Shown one piece after another: positions 22,022 to 30,354 of a DNA stretch of 64,000 bases. This DNA comes from JANQRA01 sp035762545. GTDB taxonomy: Bacteria; Actinomycetota; Acidimicrobiia; Spongiisociales; ZC4RG35. The notes under the pieces are model-generated. The model was not told where the DNA came from. It worked only from the letters and a program-made list of their open reading frames with translations, and made no database searches. A program made the position numbers and the translations under genes. Position 1 is the stretch's first letter, and every line of letters begins with the position of its first letter. The stretch is taken from the NCBI GenBank assembly GCA_035762545.1, contig DASTOM010000024.1, positions 248,001-312,000 of the forward strand. The letters run 5' to 3'.

Positions 22022-23371
22022 ATGAATCCCTCAAGAGGTTTGTCGCACGTGCCGATTGGGGAACACGGCCCGATGGAGCGCTGGATACTGATGGGCAGAA
22101 CCGTCCCAACCGAATCACGCTGGCTGCCAGCCCTCTTTGCCGGGCTTCTCGCGGTCTCGCTGATAGCGGTCGCTCCACCTCGAACCGCCCAGGCCGCGCC
22201 GAGTCTCGACTCCTTCGAAGCCTGTCTTCTGGATGGGGTCAACGATGCCCGCGCCGCAGCAGGAAGGGCTCCGGTCCAAATGGCGTACGACATTGTCGAC
22301 GACGTTCGCGAATGGTCGGAGTGGATGCGTTTCAACGAGTTCAAGCACATGCCGTCATCGCTTCGCAACCAGATCCTCCCCAGCAGTTGGACGACCTGGG
22401 CCGAGAACATCGCAATGCACGGGAACTCCGCTCTCCCCGACTGTGACGCGATCCACCAGATGTGGATGAACTCCGACGGCCACCGGAGAAACATCCTCAA
22501 CTCTTCCATGAGATTCGTGGCCATCGGCACATATCACGACTCTTCCGGCTGGTGGGCGACCCAGCTCTTCTTCGACGCCGATGGATACTCTCCGGCCTGC
22601 AACACCAATTGTGACGACGAAATGTTCTTCTATCGGAGCGCCGACGGTGCCTTCCGGTACTACAAGACACAACCCAGCGGGTCACTCGGGACCCTCCTAC
22701 AGAGTGGCACCGGGTACTCCACTGGTTGGGACACGATCACCGGGCTCGACCTCGACGGTGACCATCGAGACGAGTCGCTCTTCTACCGCTCGTCCGACGG
22801 AGCGTTCCGCTATTACGAGACCGAGCCCGACGGATCATTGGGCAATCTCCTCCAGGGGGGCACCGGATACTCATCGGGCTGGGACTCGATCAGCGCCATC
22901 GACCTCGACGGGGACAACAAAGACGAGCTCTTCTTCTACCGGAGCAGCGACGGTGCGTTCCGCTACTACGACGTTCGATCCGATGGTCTGCTCGGCGGTC
23001 CCCTTTACGGCGGCACCGGGTACTCACTGGGCTGGGACTCGATCAGCGCCATCGACCTCGACGGCGACAACAAAGACGAGCTCTTCTTCTACCGGAGCAG
23101 CGACGGGGCCTACCGGTACTACGACATGAAACCCGACGGTCGGCTCGGAGCCCTCCTCCAAGGCGGCACCGGATACTCCATCGGATGGGACTCGATCAGC
23201 GCAGTCGATCTCGACGGCGACAACAAAGACGAACTCTTCTTCTACCGCAGCGGCGACGGGGCCTACCGGTACTACGACATGAAACCCGACGGTCGGCTCG
23301 GAGCCCTCCTCCAAGGCGGCACCGGATACTCCATCGGATGGGACTCGATCACCGCGATGGCCTTGGACTGA
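22022..23371 (+). CDS. Secreted CAP (SCP/PR1) domain protein with five tandem 51-residue repeats
   Basis: Up to 449 residues. ATG 22073 or 22091 are also possible starts, because the signal peptide hydrophobic core (LPALFAGLLAVSLIAVA, then TAQA before the mature part) begins about 35 residues in. The CAP domain (about 60-190) shows CLLDGVNDARAAAGRAPV, TWAENIAMHG, HQMWMNSDGHRRNIL and AIGTYHD, matching the conserved His/Glu cavity of the family. Five copies of a beta-propeller-like repeat follow, each built around DLDGDNKDELFFYRSSDGAFRY and ending GGTGYSxGWDSIS, resembling FG-GAP/VCBS units with a calcium-loop DxDGDxxDE. It is exported and could bind carbohydrate, peptide or a surface. The function is unknown. 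Confidence 0.82.
   Translation: MNPSRGLSHVPIGEHGPMERWILMGRTVPTESRWLPALFAGLLAVSLIAVAPPRTAQAAPSLDSFEACLLDGVNDARAAAGRAPVQMAYDIVDDVREWSEWMRFNEFKHMPSSLRNQILPSSWTTWAENIAMHGNSALPDCDAIHQMWMNSDGHRRNILNSSMRFVAIGTYHDSSGWWATQLFFDADGYSPACNTNCDDEMFFYRSADGAFRYYKTQPSGSLGTLLQSGTGYSTGWDTITGLDLDGDHRDESLFYRSSDGAFRYYETEPDGSLGNLLQGGTGYSSGWDSISAIDLDGDNKDELFFYRSSDGAFRYYDVRSDGLLGGPLYGGTGYSLGWDSISAIDLDGDNKDELFFYRSSDGAYRYYDMKPDGRLGALLQGGTGYSIGWDSISAVDLDGDNKDELFFYRSGDGAYRYYDMKPDGRLGALLQGGTGYSIGWDSITAMALD
22613..23371 (+). repeat. Five 153-bp tandem repeats inside the CAP protein gene
   Basis: In-frame units begin near 22613, 22766, 22919, 23072 and 23225 with an exact 153-bp period. The first is the most divergent. The last two are nearly identical at DNA level (for example AAACCCGACGGTCGGCTCGG recurs exactly), indicating recent duplication or homogenisation. 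Confidence 0.85.
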
Positions 23372-23408
23372 TCCAGGCAGCGCGTCGCGCGGTACCGGTC
23401 ACCGAACC

Positions 23409-24311
23409 TCAGGCGGAATGGACCGCCTTGATGACGGGTTCCATGGCCGCCACTCCATCGATTGTCTTCGGGAAAACATCGACGCGGACCTCTTCAAAGC
23501 CCATTTCGCCAAGCCGCAGTATCTGAGACGCGATCTCGTCGGTCGGGCCGGTGACAGGGTGCTGGAACTCGTGATCCGCACCGGGGAGGACCACCGAATA
23601 CAGGTCGAGGGTGTGGCCCAGAGAACCCGGGTCACGCCCGGCATCGAAGCAGGCAGCCTCCAACTGCTCTATCAGAACTCCGAGACGGCTCTCCAACTGC
23701 TCCTGTGACTCGTCCCAACCCCACCAGTTCCATTGATCCGCATACCGCGCCACCAGGTCGAGCATCTTCTCGCCACCGCCGGCGATGACGAGCCTCGGAC
23801 CTTCGGCGTGGGGGCCGCGCAGGACGAGCTCTCCTCCACTGGCTGTCCAAAAACGGCCCTCGCAGTCGACATCTCCCGATCTGAGGAGCGTGTGGACCAC
23901 GTGGATCCACTCGGCGAAACGGGAGAACCGATGATCGGTCGGAAACCCGAATCCCAGGTAATCCGAGTCGGGAGTGTTGCCTGCACCCACCCCGAGCACA
24001 TACCTGCCCCCGGAGATCTCATCGAGGGTGGTAGCCATGCTCGCCACAAGAGCCGGAGCCCGGTAGGGCGAGTTCACTACCGACTGACCGAATTCGATCG
24101 TCGAAGTTGCCGAAGCCAACGCCCCCGCGATGGTCATCGACTCCCACACACCGTCCGTCGTCTCCTCCCCCCGGTACATCAGTGCGTCCTCGAACACGAA
24201 TATGTCGAAACCGACCGACTCGGCGACCCGGGCCCGCTCCAGAACCGACCCCCAGGTCGGCGGGCTGGCGCCAGGCCGGCCATGGAGTTGGTTGATGAGA
24301 CCGATTCGCAT
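23409..24311 (-). CDS. LLM class flavin/F420-dependent oxidoreductase
   Basis: 300 residues from ATG 24311, which overlaps the glyA stop by one base (TGATG). The luciferase-like barrel shows ARVAESVGFDIFVFEDALMY, TIEFGQSVVNSPYRAPALVA, the family motif ISGGRYVLGVGAGNTPDSDYLGFGFP and PRLVIAGGGEKMLDLVARYADQWNWWG. Such enzymes use reduced F420 or FMN to oxidise or reduce diverse small molecules, and they are very numerous in actinobacteria. Co-translation with glyA may be only positional. The frame stays open far upstream over glyA, which is not part of this gene. The substrate is not predictable. Confidence 0.87.
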   Translation of the reverse strand: MRIGLINQLHGRPGASPPTWGSVLERARVAESVGFDIFVFEDALMYRGEETTDGVWESMTIAGALASATSTIEFGQSVVNSPYRAPALVASMATTLDEISGGRYVLGVGAGNTPDSDYLGFGFPTDHRFSRFAEWIHVVHTLLRSGDVDCEGRFWTASGGELVLRGPHAEGPRLVIAGGGEKMLDLVARYADQWNWWGWDESQEQLESRLGVLIEQLEAACFDAGRDPGSLGHTLDLYSVVLPGADHEFQHPVTGPTDEIASQILRLGEMGFEEVRVDVFPKTIDGVAAMEPVIKAVHSA

Positions 24312-25582
24312 CAGACGTGCCCTGAGAAGTCGTGGGGGTAGGGGGAGTACTCGGCTGCCATATCCGAAACACGTCCCGCGACCTCGGTGAGGACAGCCTC
24401 GTCGTCCCGCTCCTTGAGCGCCCGACATATGAGGGACGCCACCTCGGCTGCCTGGTCTTCTTTCATCCCCTGTGTCGTCATCGCCGGCGTGCCGATGCGC
24501 AGCCCCGATGCCCGATACGGGGGTCTCGGGTCGTTGGGGATGGTGTTGAAGTTGAGCGTGATCCCGACCTCGTCGAGCGTCTTGGCGGCGTCCTTGCCGG
24601 TCAACTCCTGGTCGACCGAGCGTAGGTCGATCAGGTAGAGGTGGTTGTCCGTGCCCCCGGAGACGACCCGGACCCCTTCTGCCTGGGTCTGGGCTGCCAT
24701 CGCTGCCGCGTTGGCGACGATTTGCTCGGTGTACTCGTGGAAGCCCGGCTGCATCGCCTCGTGGAAACACACCGCTTTGGCGGCTACCTGAGACTCGATC
24801 GGGCCGCCCTGGACGTTTGGGAACACCGCCTTGTTGATCGCCTGCCCGTACTCCTCAGTGGCGAGGACCAGGCCGCCGCGTGGGCCCCGTAGCGCCTTGT
24901 GTGTGGTGCCGGTGACGATGTCGGCGTGCGGCACAGGCGACGGATGGGACTTGCCTGCGACCAGACCGATGAAATGAGCTGCGTCCACCATGAAGACCGC
25001 TCCGATCTCGTCGGCGATCTCCCGAAATGCGACGTAATCGAGGGTCCGCGAATATGCGGAGTAGCCGGCCAGGAGAATCTTCGGGTTGTGCTCGCGAGCG
25101 AGCTGGCGAACCTGATCCATGTCGATGAGCTCGGTGTCAGGGTCGACCCCGTAGGCGACGAAGTTGTAGTAGAGACCGCTGAAGTTGACCGGAGACCCGT
25201 GAGTCAAGTGCCCTCCCTGGTCGAGCCGCATCCCGAGGACCGTGTCCCCGGGTTCGATCAGAGAGAAGTAGGCACCCATGTTCGCCTGTGCCCCTGAGTG
25301 AGCCTGGACGTTGGCGAACTCGGCGCCAAACAGCTCCTTGGCCCGATCGATGGCCAATTGTTCCATCTCATCAACGACCTGGCAGCCCTCGTAGTAGCGC
25401 CGGCCCGGATAACCCTCGGCGTACTTGTTGGTGAAGATCGATCCAGACGCGGCCATCACTGCCGGCGATGCGAAGTTCTCCGAGGCGATGAGGTGGATGT
25501 GGGAGTTCTGCCGTTCCAGGTCTTTGCGGATCAGCCCGGCGATCGCCGGATCGACCTGCTCGATGGAGTCCATGGAGATCAT
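24311..25582 (-). CDS. glyA: Serine hydroxymethyltransferase
   Basis: 423 residues. The signature is ASENFASPAVMAASGSIFTNKYAEGYPGRRYY in the N-terminal part, and the PLP lysine lies in GTTHKALRGPRGG. SGAQANMGAYF and the C-terminal GTPAMTTQGMKEDQ are also diagnostic. It interconverts serine and glycine while charging tetrahydrofolate with a one-carbon unit, in the cytosol as a tetramer. It sits 16 nt after tsaC in the conserved prfA-prmC-tsaC-glyA order. A second in-frame ATG at codon 4 is possible. No glycine or folate riboswitch is visible upstream. Confidence 0.97.
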   Translation of the reverse strand: MISMDSIEQVDPAIAGLIRKDLERQNSHIHLIASENFASPAVMAASGSIFTNKYAEGYPGRRYYEGCQVVDEMEQLAIDRAKELFGAEFANVQAHSGAQANMGAYFSLIEPGDTVLGMRLDQGGHLTHGSPVNFSGLYYNFVAYGVDPDTELIDMDQVRQLAREHNPKILLAGYSAYSRTLDYVAFREIADEIGAVFMVDAAHFIGLVAGKSHPSPVPHADIVTGTTHKALRGPRGGLVLATEEYGQAINKAVFPNVQGGPIESQVAAKAVCFHEAMQPGFHEYTEQIVANAAAMAAQTQAEGVRVVSGGTDNHLYLIDLRSVDQELTGKDAAKTLDEVGITLNFNTIPNDPRPPYRASGLRIGTPAMTTQGMKEDQAAEVASLICRALKERDDEAVLTEVAGRVSDMAAEYSPYPHDFSGHV

Positions 25583-25598
25583 GGAGCCGATCGTAACT

Positions 25599-26156
25599 TC
25601 AGATACGGACCGGTCCCTCCCTCAACACCACCAGTCTGTCCCCGGTCGCATCCACGACAGTCGACGGCTTGCCCCCGGGGGCCACCCCGGGCACGAAGAC
25701 GGCCACGTCGTCTCCGAACACCGACCTCGCCTCGTCATCGTCCATGGCCTCAGGCCCACCGGAGAGATTCGCCGAGGTGACTGCAAGTGGCCCGGACCGC
25801 TCGAGTAGCTCCACCGCGACAGCGTGATCGGGAACGCGCACGCCGATCGTCCTCCGCTGTGTATCCCCCACCCAGTCCGCCATGACCACCTTCGGGGTGA
25901 CGATGATCGTGAGTCCGCCCGGCCAGTGTTGCCTGGCGAGTTCCGCAGCCTTGTCGGAGATCTCCGCTATCTGCTCCGCCTGCTCGAGGCTGGCTGCGAG
26001 CAGCCCGACCGGCTTGGTCGCAGGCCGACCTTTCAGCTCGAACAGTCGAGCAACCGCCTCGGGGTTGATCGGGTCCACGGCCACCCCGTACACAGTGTCG
26101 GTGGGGATCCCGATCACCAGACCGGCTGCTATGGCCTCGAGGGCGGCGAGTATCAC
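25599..26156 (-). CDS. tsaC: L-threonylcarbamoyladenylate synthase (TsaC/Sua5/YrdC)
   Basis: 185 residues, the short YrdC-type length without the Sua5 C-terminal domain. The signature is GLVIGIPTDTVYGVAVDP with RLFELKGRPATKPVGLL, and TLIVTP-like strand TIIVTP plus IGVRVPDH follow. The ATP and bicarbonate site ends in LAVTSANLSGG. The enzyme makes threonylcarbamoyl-AMP for the t6A37 modification of ANN-decoding tRNAs. Its start overlaps the prmC stop by ATGA. Confidence 0.94.
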   Translation of the reverse strand: MILAALEAIAAGLVIGIPTDTVYGVAVDPINPEAVARLFELKGRPATKPVGLLAASLEQAEQIAEISDKAAELARQHWPGGLTIIVTPKVVMADWVGDTQRRTIGVRVPDHAVAVELLERSGPLAVTSANLSGGPEAMDDDEARSVFGDDVAVFVPGVAPGGKPSTVVDATGDRLVVLREGPVRI

Positions 26157-26878
26157 GGCTTGACGGCGACGATGTACCGGTCCCGCCCGGCGAGGTCCTT
26201 GCGAACGACGGTGGGGAGGTCGGCGAAGGAGCTCGACGCCGAGACCCCCTGGGTCTCACCTATCTCACAGACGAGGACGCCTCCGGGGCGAAGCCAATTG
26301 GCGACGGAAGCCCCGACGGCCTGGATCACCTCGAGCCCGGTCGGTCCGGCGACCAGGGCCACCCGTGGCTCACGCTTCACATCCTCGGGGAGACGGGCGA
26401 ATTCCGAATCAGACACATATGGCGGGTTCACCACGAGGAGATCGACCTCACCGAGTAGCGAGGCCGGCAGGGGATCGAAGAGGTCGCCCTGGGCGAGGTA
26501 GATGTCGAGGTGATTGCGGCGCCGATTCTCCAGCGCAACATCGATCGCATCCTCGGAAATGTCCGTGGCGAACACGGCTGCATGGGGGAACGCTTGCTTC
26601 AGCGAGAGGGCAAGGGCACCCGACCCGGTACAGAGGTCGACGATGACCTCGGGGTTGCGCACCATCTTCGAGGCGATCTCGAACAGGCCCTCGGTCTCCG
26701 GTCGGGGTACGAGTACCCGTTCGTCGACCAACAAGTCGAGCGGTCCGAAGGCGGCGGTGCCCTCGATGTACTGCAATGGCTCGCCACCAAGCCGCCGGGC
26801 CACCAGCTCTTCGAGCGGCTGCGACGGTCCTGCAATAGCCTCGAGACGACTCAGTTCGTGAGGTGGGATCTGCTCCAT
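26153..26878 (-). CDS. prmC: Release factor glutamine methyltransferase, N-terminal domain shortened
   Basis: 241 residues, against about 280 in the family. The substrate-recognition tail of the N-domain (GGEPLQYIEGTAAFG) and the catalytic domain are intact: RVLVPRPETEGLFE, the SAM motif VIVDLCTGSGALALSL and the glutamine-binding LLVVNPPYVSDSEF. The first 40 or so residues of the usual helical N-domain are missing. An in-frame TGA lies 9 bases upstream of the ATG, and the other upstream frames do not encode the missing part. PrmC methylates the GGQ glutamine of RF1 and RF2, and prfA lies just upstream in the same operon. It is probably functional, but that is unproven. Confidence 0.9.
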   Translation of the reverse strand: MEQIPPHELSRLEAIAGPSQPLEELVARRLGGEPLQYIEGTAAFGPLDLLVDERVLVPRPETEGLFEIASKMVRNPEVIVDLCTGSGALALSLKQAFPHAAVFATDISEDAIDVALENRRRNHLDIYLAQGDLFDPLPASLLGEVDLLVVNPPYVSDSEFARLPEDVKREPRVALVAGPTGLEVIQAVGASVANWLRPGGVLVCEIGETQGVSASSSFADLPTVVRKDLAGRDRYIVAVKP

Positions 26879-26964
26879 GGGCCCCGATCAGTCTGCCAGA
26901 TGCGGTTCAGGAACCAGTGTGCAAACGAACCGGCGGAATCGGTCGAGCGGCACCGCGGATCAGA

Positions 26965-27939
26965 TCAGACGCCGCAGCCGGCCGAGATTCGAGACTCAAA
27001 CCGATCGCCTACCTTCTCGTACACGCGGCTCCAGGAGTTCTCCCAGGCCAGACCGTCGAGCACCACCTCCATCACCCCATCCCCGGAGAGATCGGCAACA
27101 GCGGAAACACGGAACGAAGCGGGGAATCCGGACTGTCCAGCCGGGATGATCGACTCCTCGACGACAGAGGCGCCATCAAATGCAGGGCTGAGAACGAACA
27201 CAACCGAATAAACGTCCGAGGCTTGGTTCGCCAATTCAGTGTCCTCTGCCACCACGACGGTCTCTACGGTCCCGTCGCCGTCGAAGTCGGCATCGACGAT
27301 CTGGACGATGGCTACATCGTCGGCCTCGTATCCCCGCTCGCCGAGGACTTGAGCCGCTGCCGTCTCGATTTCGGGGTGCATCTCGCCGGCGACGACCTCC
27401 CGTGGGGTGAGGTTCCACGGAGCCGAGATCGCGACACCGCGAATCACACTCCGACTGGGGTCCTCGCCTTCCACATCGCGGGTGAGGAGATCTGGGTCGT
27501 CGAGCTCCACGCCGGGGAAGTCGTAGTCGGGGCCGAATATGTCGCACGCCTTGACCCGGGCACTGCCGGTTGTCGTGGCTTCGACTCCGAGGAGCACGAT
27601 CCGATAGTCCTCTCCTCCCGAAACGGGAACCGGTGAACCGTCCTCGGCCTGGACCCAACCGGATCCATCCCACCAGCCCAATACGCCCTCCCACGTCGAT
27701 CCGGTGATCACCGGTTGATCCGCCCAGTTGCCCTCGAGCAAGGTCGTCGTCGTGGTCGGTGCAAGCGTCGTGGGGGCCGTCGACGTAGACGTCGAGGTCG
27801 TGGTTGTCGGACGGGACGACGTCGGCACCGATTCGACCGTGGTGGTGGTGCCTTCCCCACTCGATGTCGTCGAGTCTTCCCCTGGACTGCAAGCAGCAGC
27901 GACGAGAACCAAGACCATTACCCGGGAGAGTTGCCTCAT
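26965..27939 (-). CDS. Lipoprotein with Thr/Ser-rich linker, unknown function
   Basis: About 324 residues from ATG 27939. A lipoprotein signal (SRVMVLVLVAAACSPG, lipobox cysteine at about residue 14) is followed by a low-complexity Thr/Ser/Pro linker of about 45 residues (TTTTSTSTSTAPTTLAPTTT), a typical actinobacterial wall-spanning tether. The folded part contains DADFDGDGTVETVVVAE and VADLSGDGVMEVVLDG, two DxDGDG calcium-type loops as in integrin/FG-GAP modules, about 95 residues apart. No catalytic motif is recognised. It interrupts the otherwise conserved prfA-prmC pair, 34 nt after prfA. Confidence 0.78.
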   Translation of the reverse strand: MRQLSRVMVLVLVAAACSPGEDSTTSSGEGTTTTVESVPTSSRPTTTTSTSTSTAPTTLAPTTTTTLLEGNWADQPVITGSTWEGVLGWWDGSGWVQAEDGSPVPVSGGEDYRIVLLGVEATTTGSARVKACDIFGPDYDFPGVELDDPDLLTRDVEGEDPSRSVIRGVAISAPWNLTPREVVAGEMHPEIETAAAQVLGERGYEADDVAIVQIVDADFDGDGTVETVVVAEDTELANQASDVYSVVFVLSPAFDGASVVEESIIPAGQSGFPASFRVSAVADLSGDGVMEVVLDGLAWENSWSRVYEKVGDRFESRISAGCGV

Positions 27940-27973
27940 GGGCAAGCAAACGACATGCCGCCGACGCCGGTTC

Positions 27974-29032
27974 CTACTCCCCTTCGGCGAGCCTCTCGGC
28001 CTGATCGGCAGCTGCCAGAGCATCGACGATCTCGTCGAGATCGCCCTCGAGCACTGAATCGAGACGTTTGATGGTCAACCCGATGCGGTGATCCGTTACC
28101 CGGTTGTCCTTGTAGTTGTAGGTCCGGATCTTCTCGGATCGGCTGCCGGTCCCCACCTGGCTCTTTCGGGCGCCGGCCAGCTCTGCTGCGGCTTTCTCCT
28201 GTTCCAGTTGAAGGATCCGGGAACGGAGTACACGCCACGCTTTTTCCTTGTTCTGGAGCTGGCTCTTCTCGTCCTGCATGGAGACCACGATCCCGGTCGG
28301 CTCGTGGGTGAGCCGCACCGCCGAGTCGGTGGTGTTGACCGACTGTCCGCCAGGGCCGGTGGATCGGTAGACGTCGACCCTCACGTCGTTGGGGTCGATC
28401 TCGACATCGACCTCCTCGGCCTCGGGAAGCACCGCCACCGTCGCCGTGGAGGTGTGAACCCGCCCCTGTGACTCGGTCTTTGGCACCCGCTGCACACGAT
28501 GGACCCCACCTTCGTATTTGAGCCGCGAGTACGCCCCGTCTCCCTTGACGGACACTGTGACCTTGTCATACCCGCCGGTCTCGGACTCGGAGGCGTCCAT
28601 CGGCTCGAGGCGAAAGCCCTGACGCTCGGTGTACTTCTGGTACATGCGGAGAAGGTCGCCGGCCCAGATAGAGGCCTCGTCGCCACCCACCCCGCTTCGG
28701 ATCTCGACTATCACGTCCTTGGAGTCGTTGGGGTCTTTCGGGACGAGGGCGCGTTTGATCGACTCTTCGAGAAGTTCGATCTCCCCTTCCAGCTCCCGGG
28801 CCATCTGAGCCATGTCCGGATCGTCGGCCATCTCTCTGGCCTCACCGAGATCGATGTGAGCCTGACGCCACCTCCGGATCTCAGTGACCACGTCTTTGAG
28901 ATCGGCGTGTCGTTTCCCGAGCTCGGCGAGCTGACCAGGATCGGAGAGGACCTCCGGGTCGGCCAGGGCCGCCTCGGTCTCGTCGAAGACGGCTTCGACC
29001 TCATGGAGCCGATCGCTCAAGGACTTGTCCAC
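27974..29032 (-). CDS. prfA: Peptide chain release factor 1
   Basis: 352 residues from GTG 29032, directly abutting the DUF1385 stop, with GGAG about 9 nt before. The N-terminal coiled coil, the domain segment GGVHRVQRVPKTESQGRVHTS and the peptidyl-hydrolysis GGQ in STGPGGQSVNTTDSAVRL are present. RF1 reads UAA and UAG. Its GGQ modifier prmC is two genes downstream. Typical length and position after rpmE support the call over RF2, as does the absence of a programmed frameshift. Confidence 0.96.
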   Translation of the reverse strand: MDKSLSDRLHEVEAVFDETEAALADPEVLSDPGQLAELGKRHADLKDVVTEIRRWRQAHIDLGEAREMADDPDMAQMARELEGEIELLEESIKRALVPKDPNDSKDVIVEIRSGVGGDEASIWAGDLLRMYQKYTERQGFRLEPMDASESETGGYDKVTVSVKGDGAYSRLKYEGGVHRVQRVPKTESQGRVHTSTATVAVLPEAEEVDVEIDPNDVRVDVYRSTGPGGQSVNTTDSAVRLTHEPTGIVVSMQDEKSQLQNKEKAWRVLRSRILQLEQEKAAAELAGARKSQVGTGSRSEKIRTYNYKDNRVTDHRIGLTIKRLDSVLEGDLDEIVDALAAADQAERLAEGE

Positions 29033-29995
29033 CTAGAAGTCTCCCGTTCGGGCTTCCTCCCTGACCCGGATCGCAGTGGCGGGAAGGTGGCCACGAGAGG
29101 AAACGTCGGCAAACTGCTCATCGTTCAGGGCGACCACGAGACTCGATATTGCCACTTCGATTTGGTCTTCGGCCGGAACAGACGTCGTCAGCTTCTGCAG
29201 CCAGATGCCTGGCTTCGCCAGAAACCCGGCGAGCCAGCCGTCAGGTCTGGTACCCGACCACCGCAAGAGCTCGTAGGCGAACCCGGCGATGATCGGAATC
29301 CCCACCAGCCGGGAGACGATCAGGAAGGGGAGCCCGGGCTGGCCAAGGAACGTGAAGAGGATGATCGAGCCGAGCACCACGATGAGAAGGAAGCTGGTGC
29401 CGCAGCGGGGATGCTCCGGCGGATACTTGGAAACAGCCTCGATCGTCAACGGGTCGCCGGCCTCGTAAGCATGGATGGACATGTGCTCGGCGCCGTGATA
29501 CTCGAAGACCCGAGCGATCTCCTTGGACCGCCCGATGAGCCAGATGTAGCCCACGAAGAGTGCCAGCCGAATCCCCCCTTCGATGACACTGAACAGGAGA
29601 TCGGAGTCGTTGGACACCGCATCGGCGGCCAGTGCCGGCAGGAGGATGAAGACACCGGCGAAGAAAGCGAACGCGAGGAGCATCGTCCAGCCGATCTGGG
29701 CCCCTGTGAGCGGTTTTTCCTCCTCCTCGGTGGCCACCTGAGCAGACCAGGACAGGGCTTTGAATCCGAGGGTGAGGGACTCTCCGAGGACGAACATCCC
29801 CCTCACGAAAGGGACCCGGGCCCACCTATTGCGTTCGGCGAGACGGGTCAGGTCATTGCGTCGTGCTGTGATCCCGCCATCTGGCTGACGCACCGCCACC
29901 GACCACGCGGTTGGAGCGCGCATCATCACACCTTCGATCACCGCTTGCCCACCGACCGTGGTCGCAGGGTCTATGCGTGATTCCCTCGGAATCAC
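29033..29995 (-). CDS. DUF1385 family membrane protein
   Basis: 320 residues from GTG 29995. It has the DUF1385 hallmark VGGQAVIEGVMMRAP at the N-terminus and the middle motif YHGAEHMSIHAYEAG, then PEHPRCGTSFLLIVV, with about five membrane helices. The conserved histidines (HGAEH) and cysteine suggest a metal site. The family is widespread, often beside rpmE, prfA or prmC, and its biochemical role is unknown. Here it separates rpmE from prfA. The first codons coincide with a perfect 8-bp hairpin (29977-29995), which could affect initiation. Confidence 0.85.
   Translation of the reverse strand: MIPRESRIDPATTVGGQAVIEGVMMRAPTAWSVAVRQPDGGITARRNDLTRLAERNRWARVPFVRGMFVLGESLTLGFKALSWSAQVATEEEEKPLTGAQIGWTMLLAFAFFAGVFILLPALAADAVSNDSDLLFSVIEGGIRLALFVGYIWLIGRSKEIARVFEYHGAEHMSIHAYEAGDPLTIEAVSKYPPEHPRCGTSFLLIVVLGSIILFTFLGQPGLPFLIVSRLVGIPIIAGFAYELLRWSGTRPDGWLAGFLAKPGIWLQKLTTSVPAEDQIEVAISSLVVALNDEQFADVSSRGHLPATAIRVREEARTGDF
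29977..29995. repeat. Hairpin at the DUF1385 start codon
   Basis: GTGATTCC-CTC-GGAATCAC, a perfect 8-bp stem. On the minus strand it begins exactly at the GTG start of the DUF1385 gene, so the start codon would be buried in the stem. It may damp translation relative to rpmE. Confidence 0.4.
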
Positions 29996-30041
29996 ATCCG
30001 AGTTCCCACCGGAGTCTCCTTCGGAAACGTCCCTGCGTGCT

Positions 30042-30060
30042 GCGCCGCCATCAGCGGCGC
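30042..30060 (-). terminator. GC hairpin after rpmE
   Basis: GCGCCGC-TGATG-GCGGCGC on the minus strand, 6 nt past the rpmE stop, with no T-run after it. It may act as an attenuating or processing hairpin between rpmE and DUF1385 rather than as a full terminator. Confidence 0.4.
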
Positions 30061-30065
30061 CGCGC

Positions 30066-30332
30066 TCACTCTGCGTCAGCGGTCTCTACCTCGGCGCCCT
30101 CGGCCGGAGCGTCGCCCGCCTTGGTGAAACTGCTCTTTCCATAGCGCTTCTGGAAACGCTCGACGCGGCCGCCGGCGTCGACGACCTTCTGCTTCCCGGT
30201 GAAGAACGGATGGCACTCGTTGCAGAGCTCGATGTGCATTTCACCCGGCTTGGTGGACCGGGTCTCGAACGTGTTACCGCACGAGCAGGTCACCGCGGTG
30301 GTGTCGTAGTTGGGATGGATGTCGGTCCTCAC
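30066..30332 (-). CDS. rpmE: Ribosomal protein L31 (zinc-binding form)
   Basis: 88 residues. The N-terminus has RTDIHPNYDTTAVTCSCGN and the later CNECHPFFTGKQKVVDAGGRVERF. The CxC and CxxC cysteines identify the zinc-containing C+ paralogue, the form that is swapped for a cysteine-free L31 under zinc starvation. An acidic, alanine-rich tail of about 20 residues (GDAPAEGAEVETADAE) extends beyond the usual end. It follows rho after 22 nt. Confidence 0.96.
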   Translation of the reverse strand: MRTDIHPNYDTTAVTCSCGNTFETRSTKPGEMHIELCNECHPFFTGKQKVVDAGGRVERFQKRYGKSSFTKAGDAPAEGAEVETADAE

Positions 30333-30354
30333 GGAGTTCTCCTGGAATCTGAAG

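Noticed and set aside
22613..23371. CRISPR-like periodic repeats
   Set aside because: The 153-bp units are in-frame coding repeats of one protein with no unique spacers.
23409..24770. A long open frame upstream of the LLM oxidoreductase
   Set aside because: The extension lies over glyA and has no family similarity. The LLM fold starts exactly at ATG 24311.
27730..27900. Thr/Ser-rich low-complexity DNA as a possible simple-sequence or phase-variation tract
   Set aside because: Codons vary (ACC, ACG, ACT, TCG and others) without a short exact repeat unit, so slippage is unlikely. It is a wall-spanning linker.
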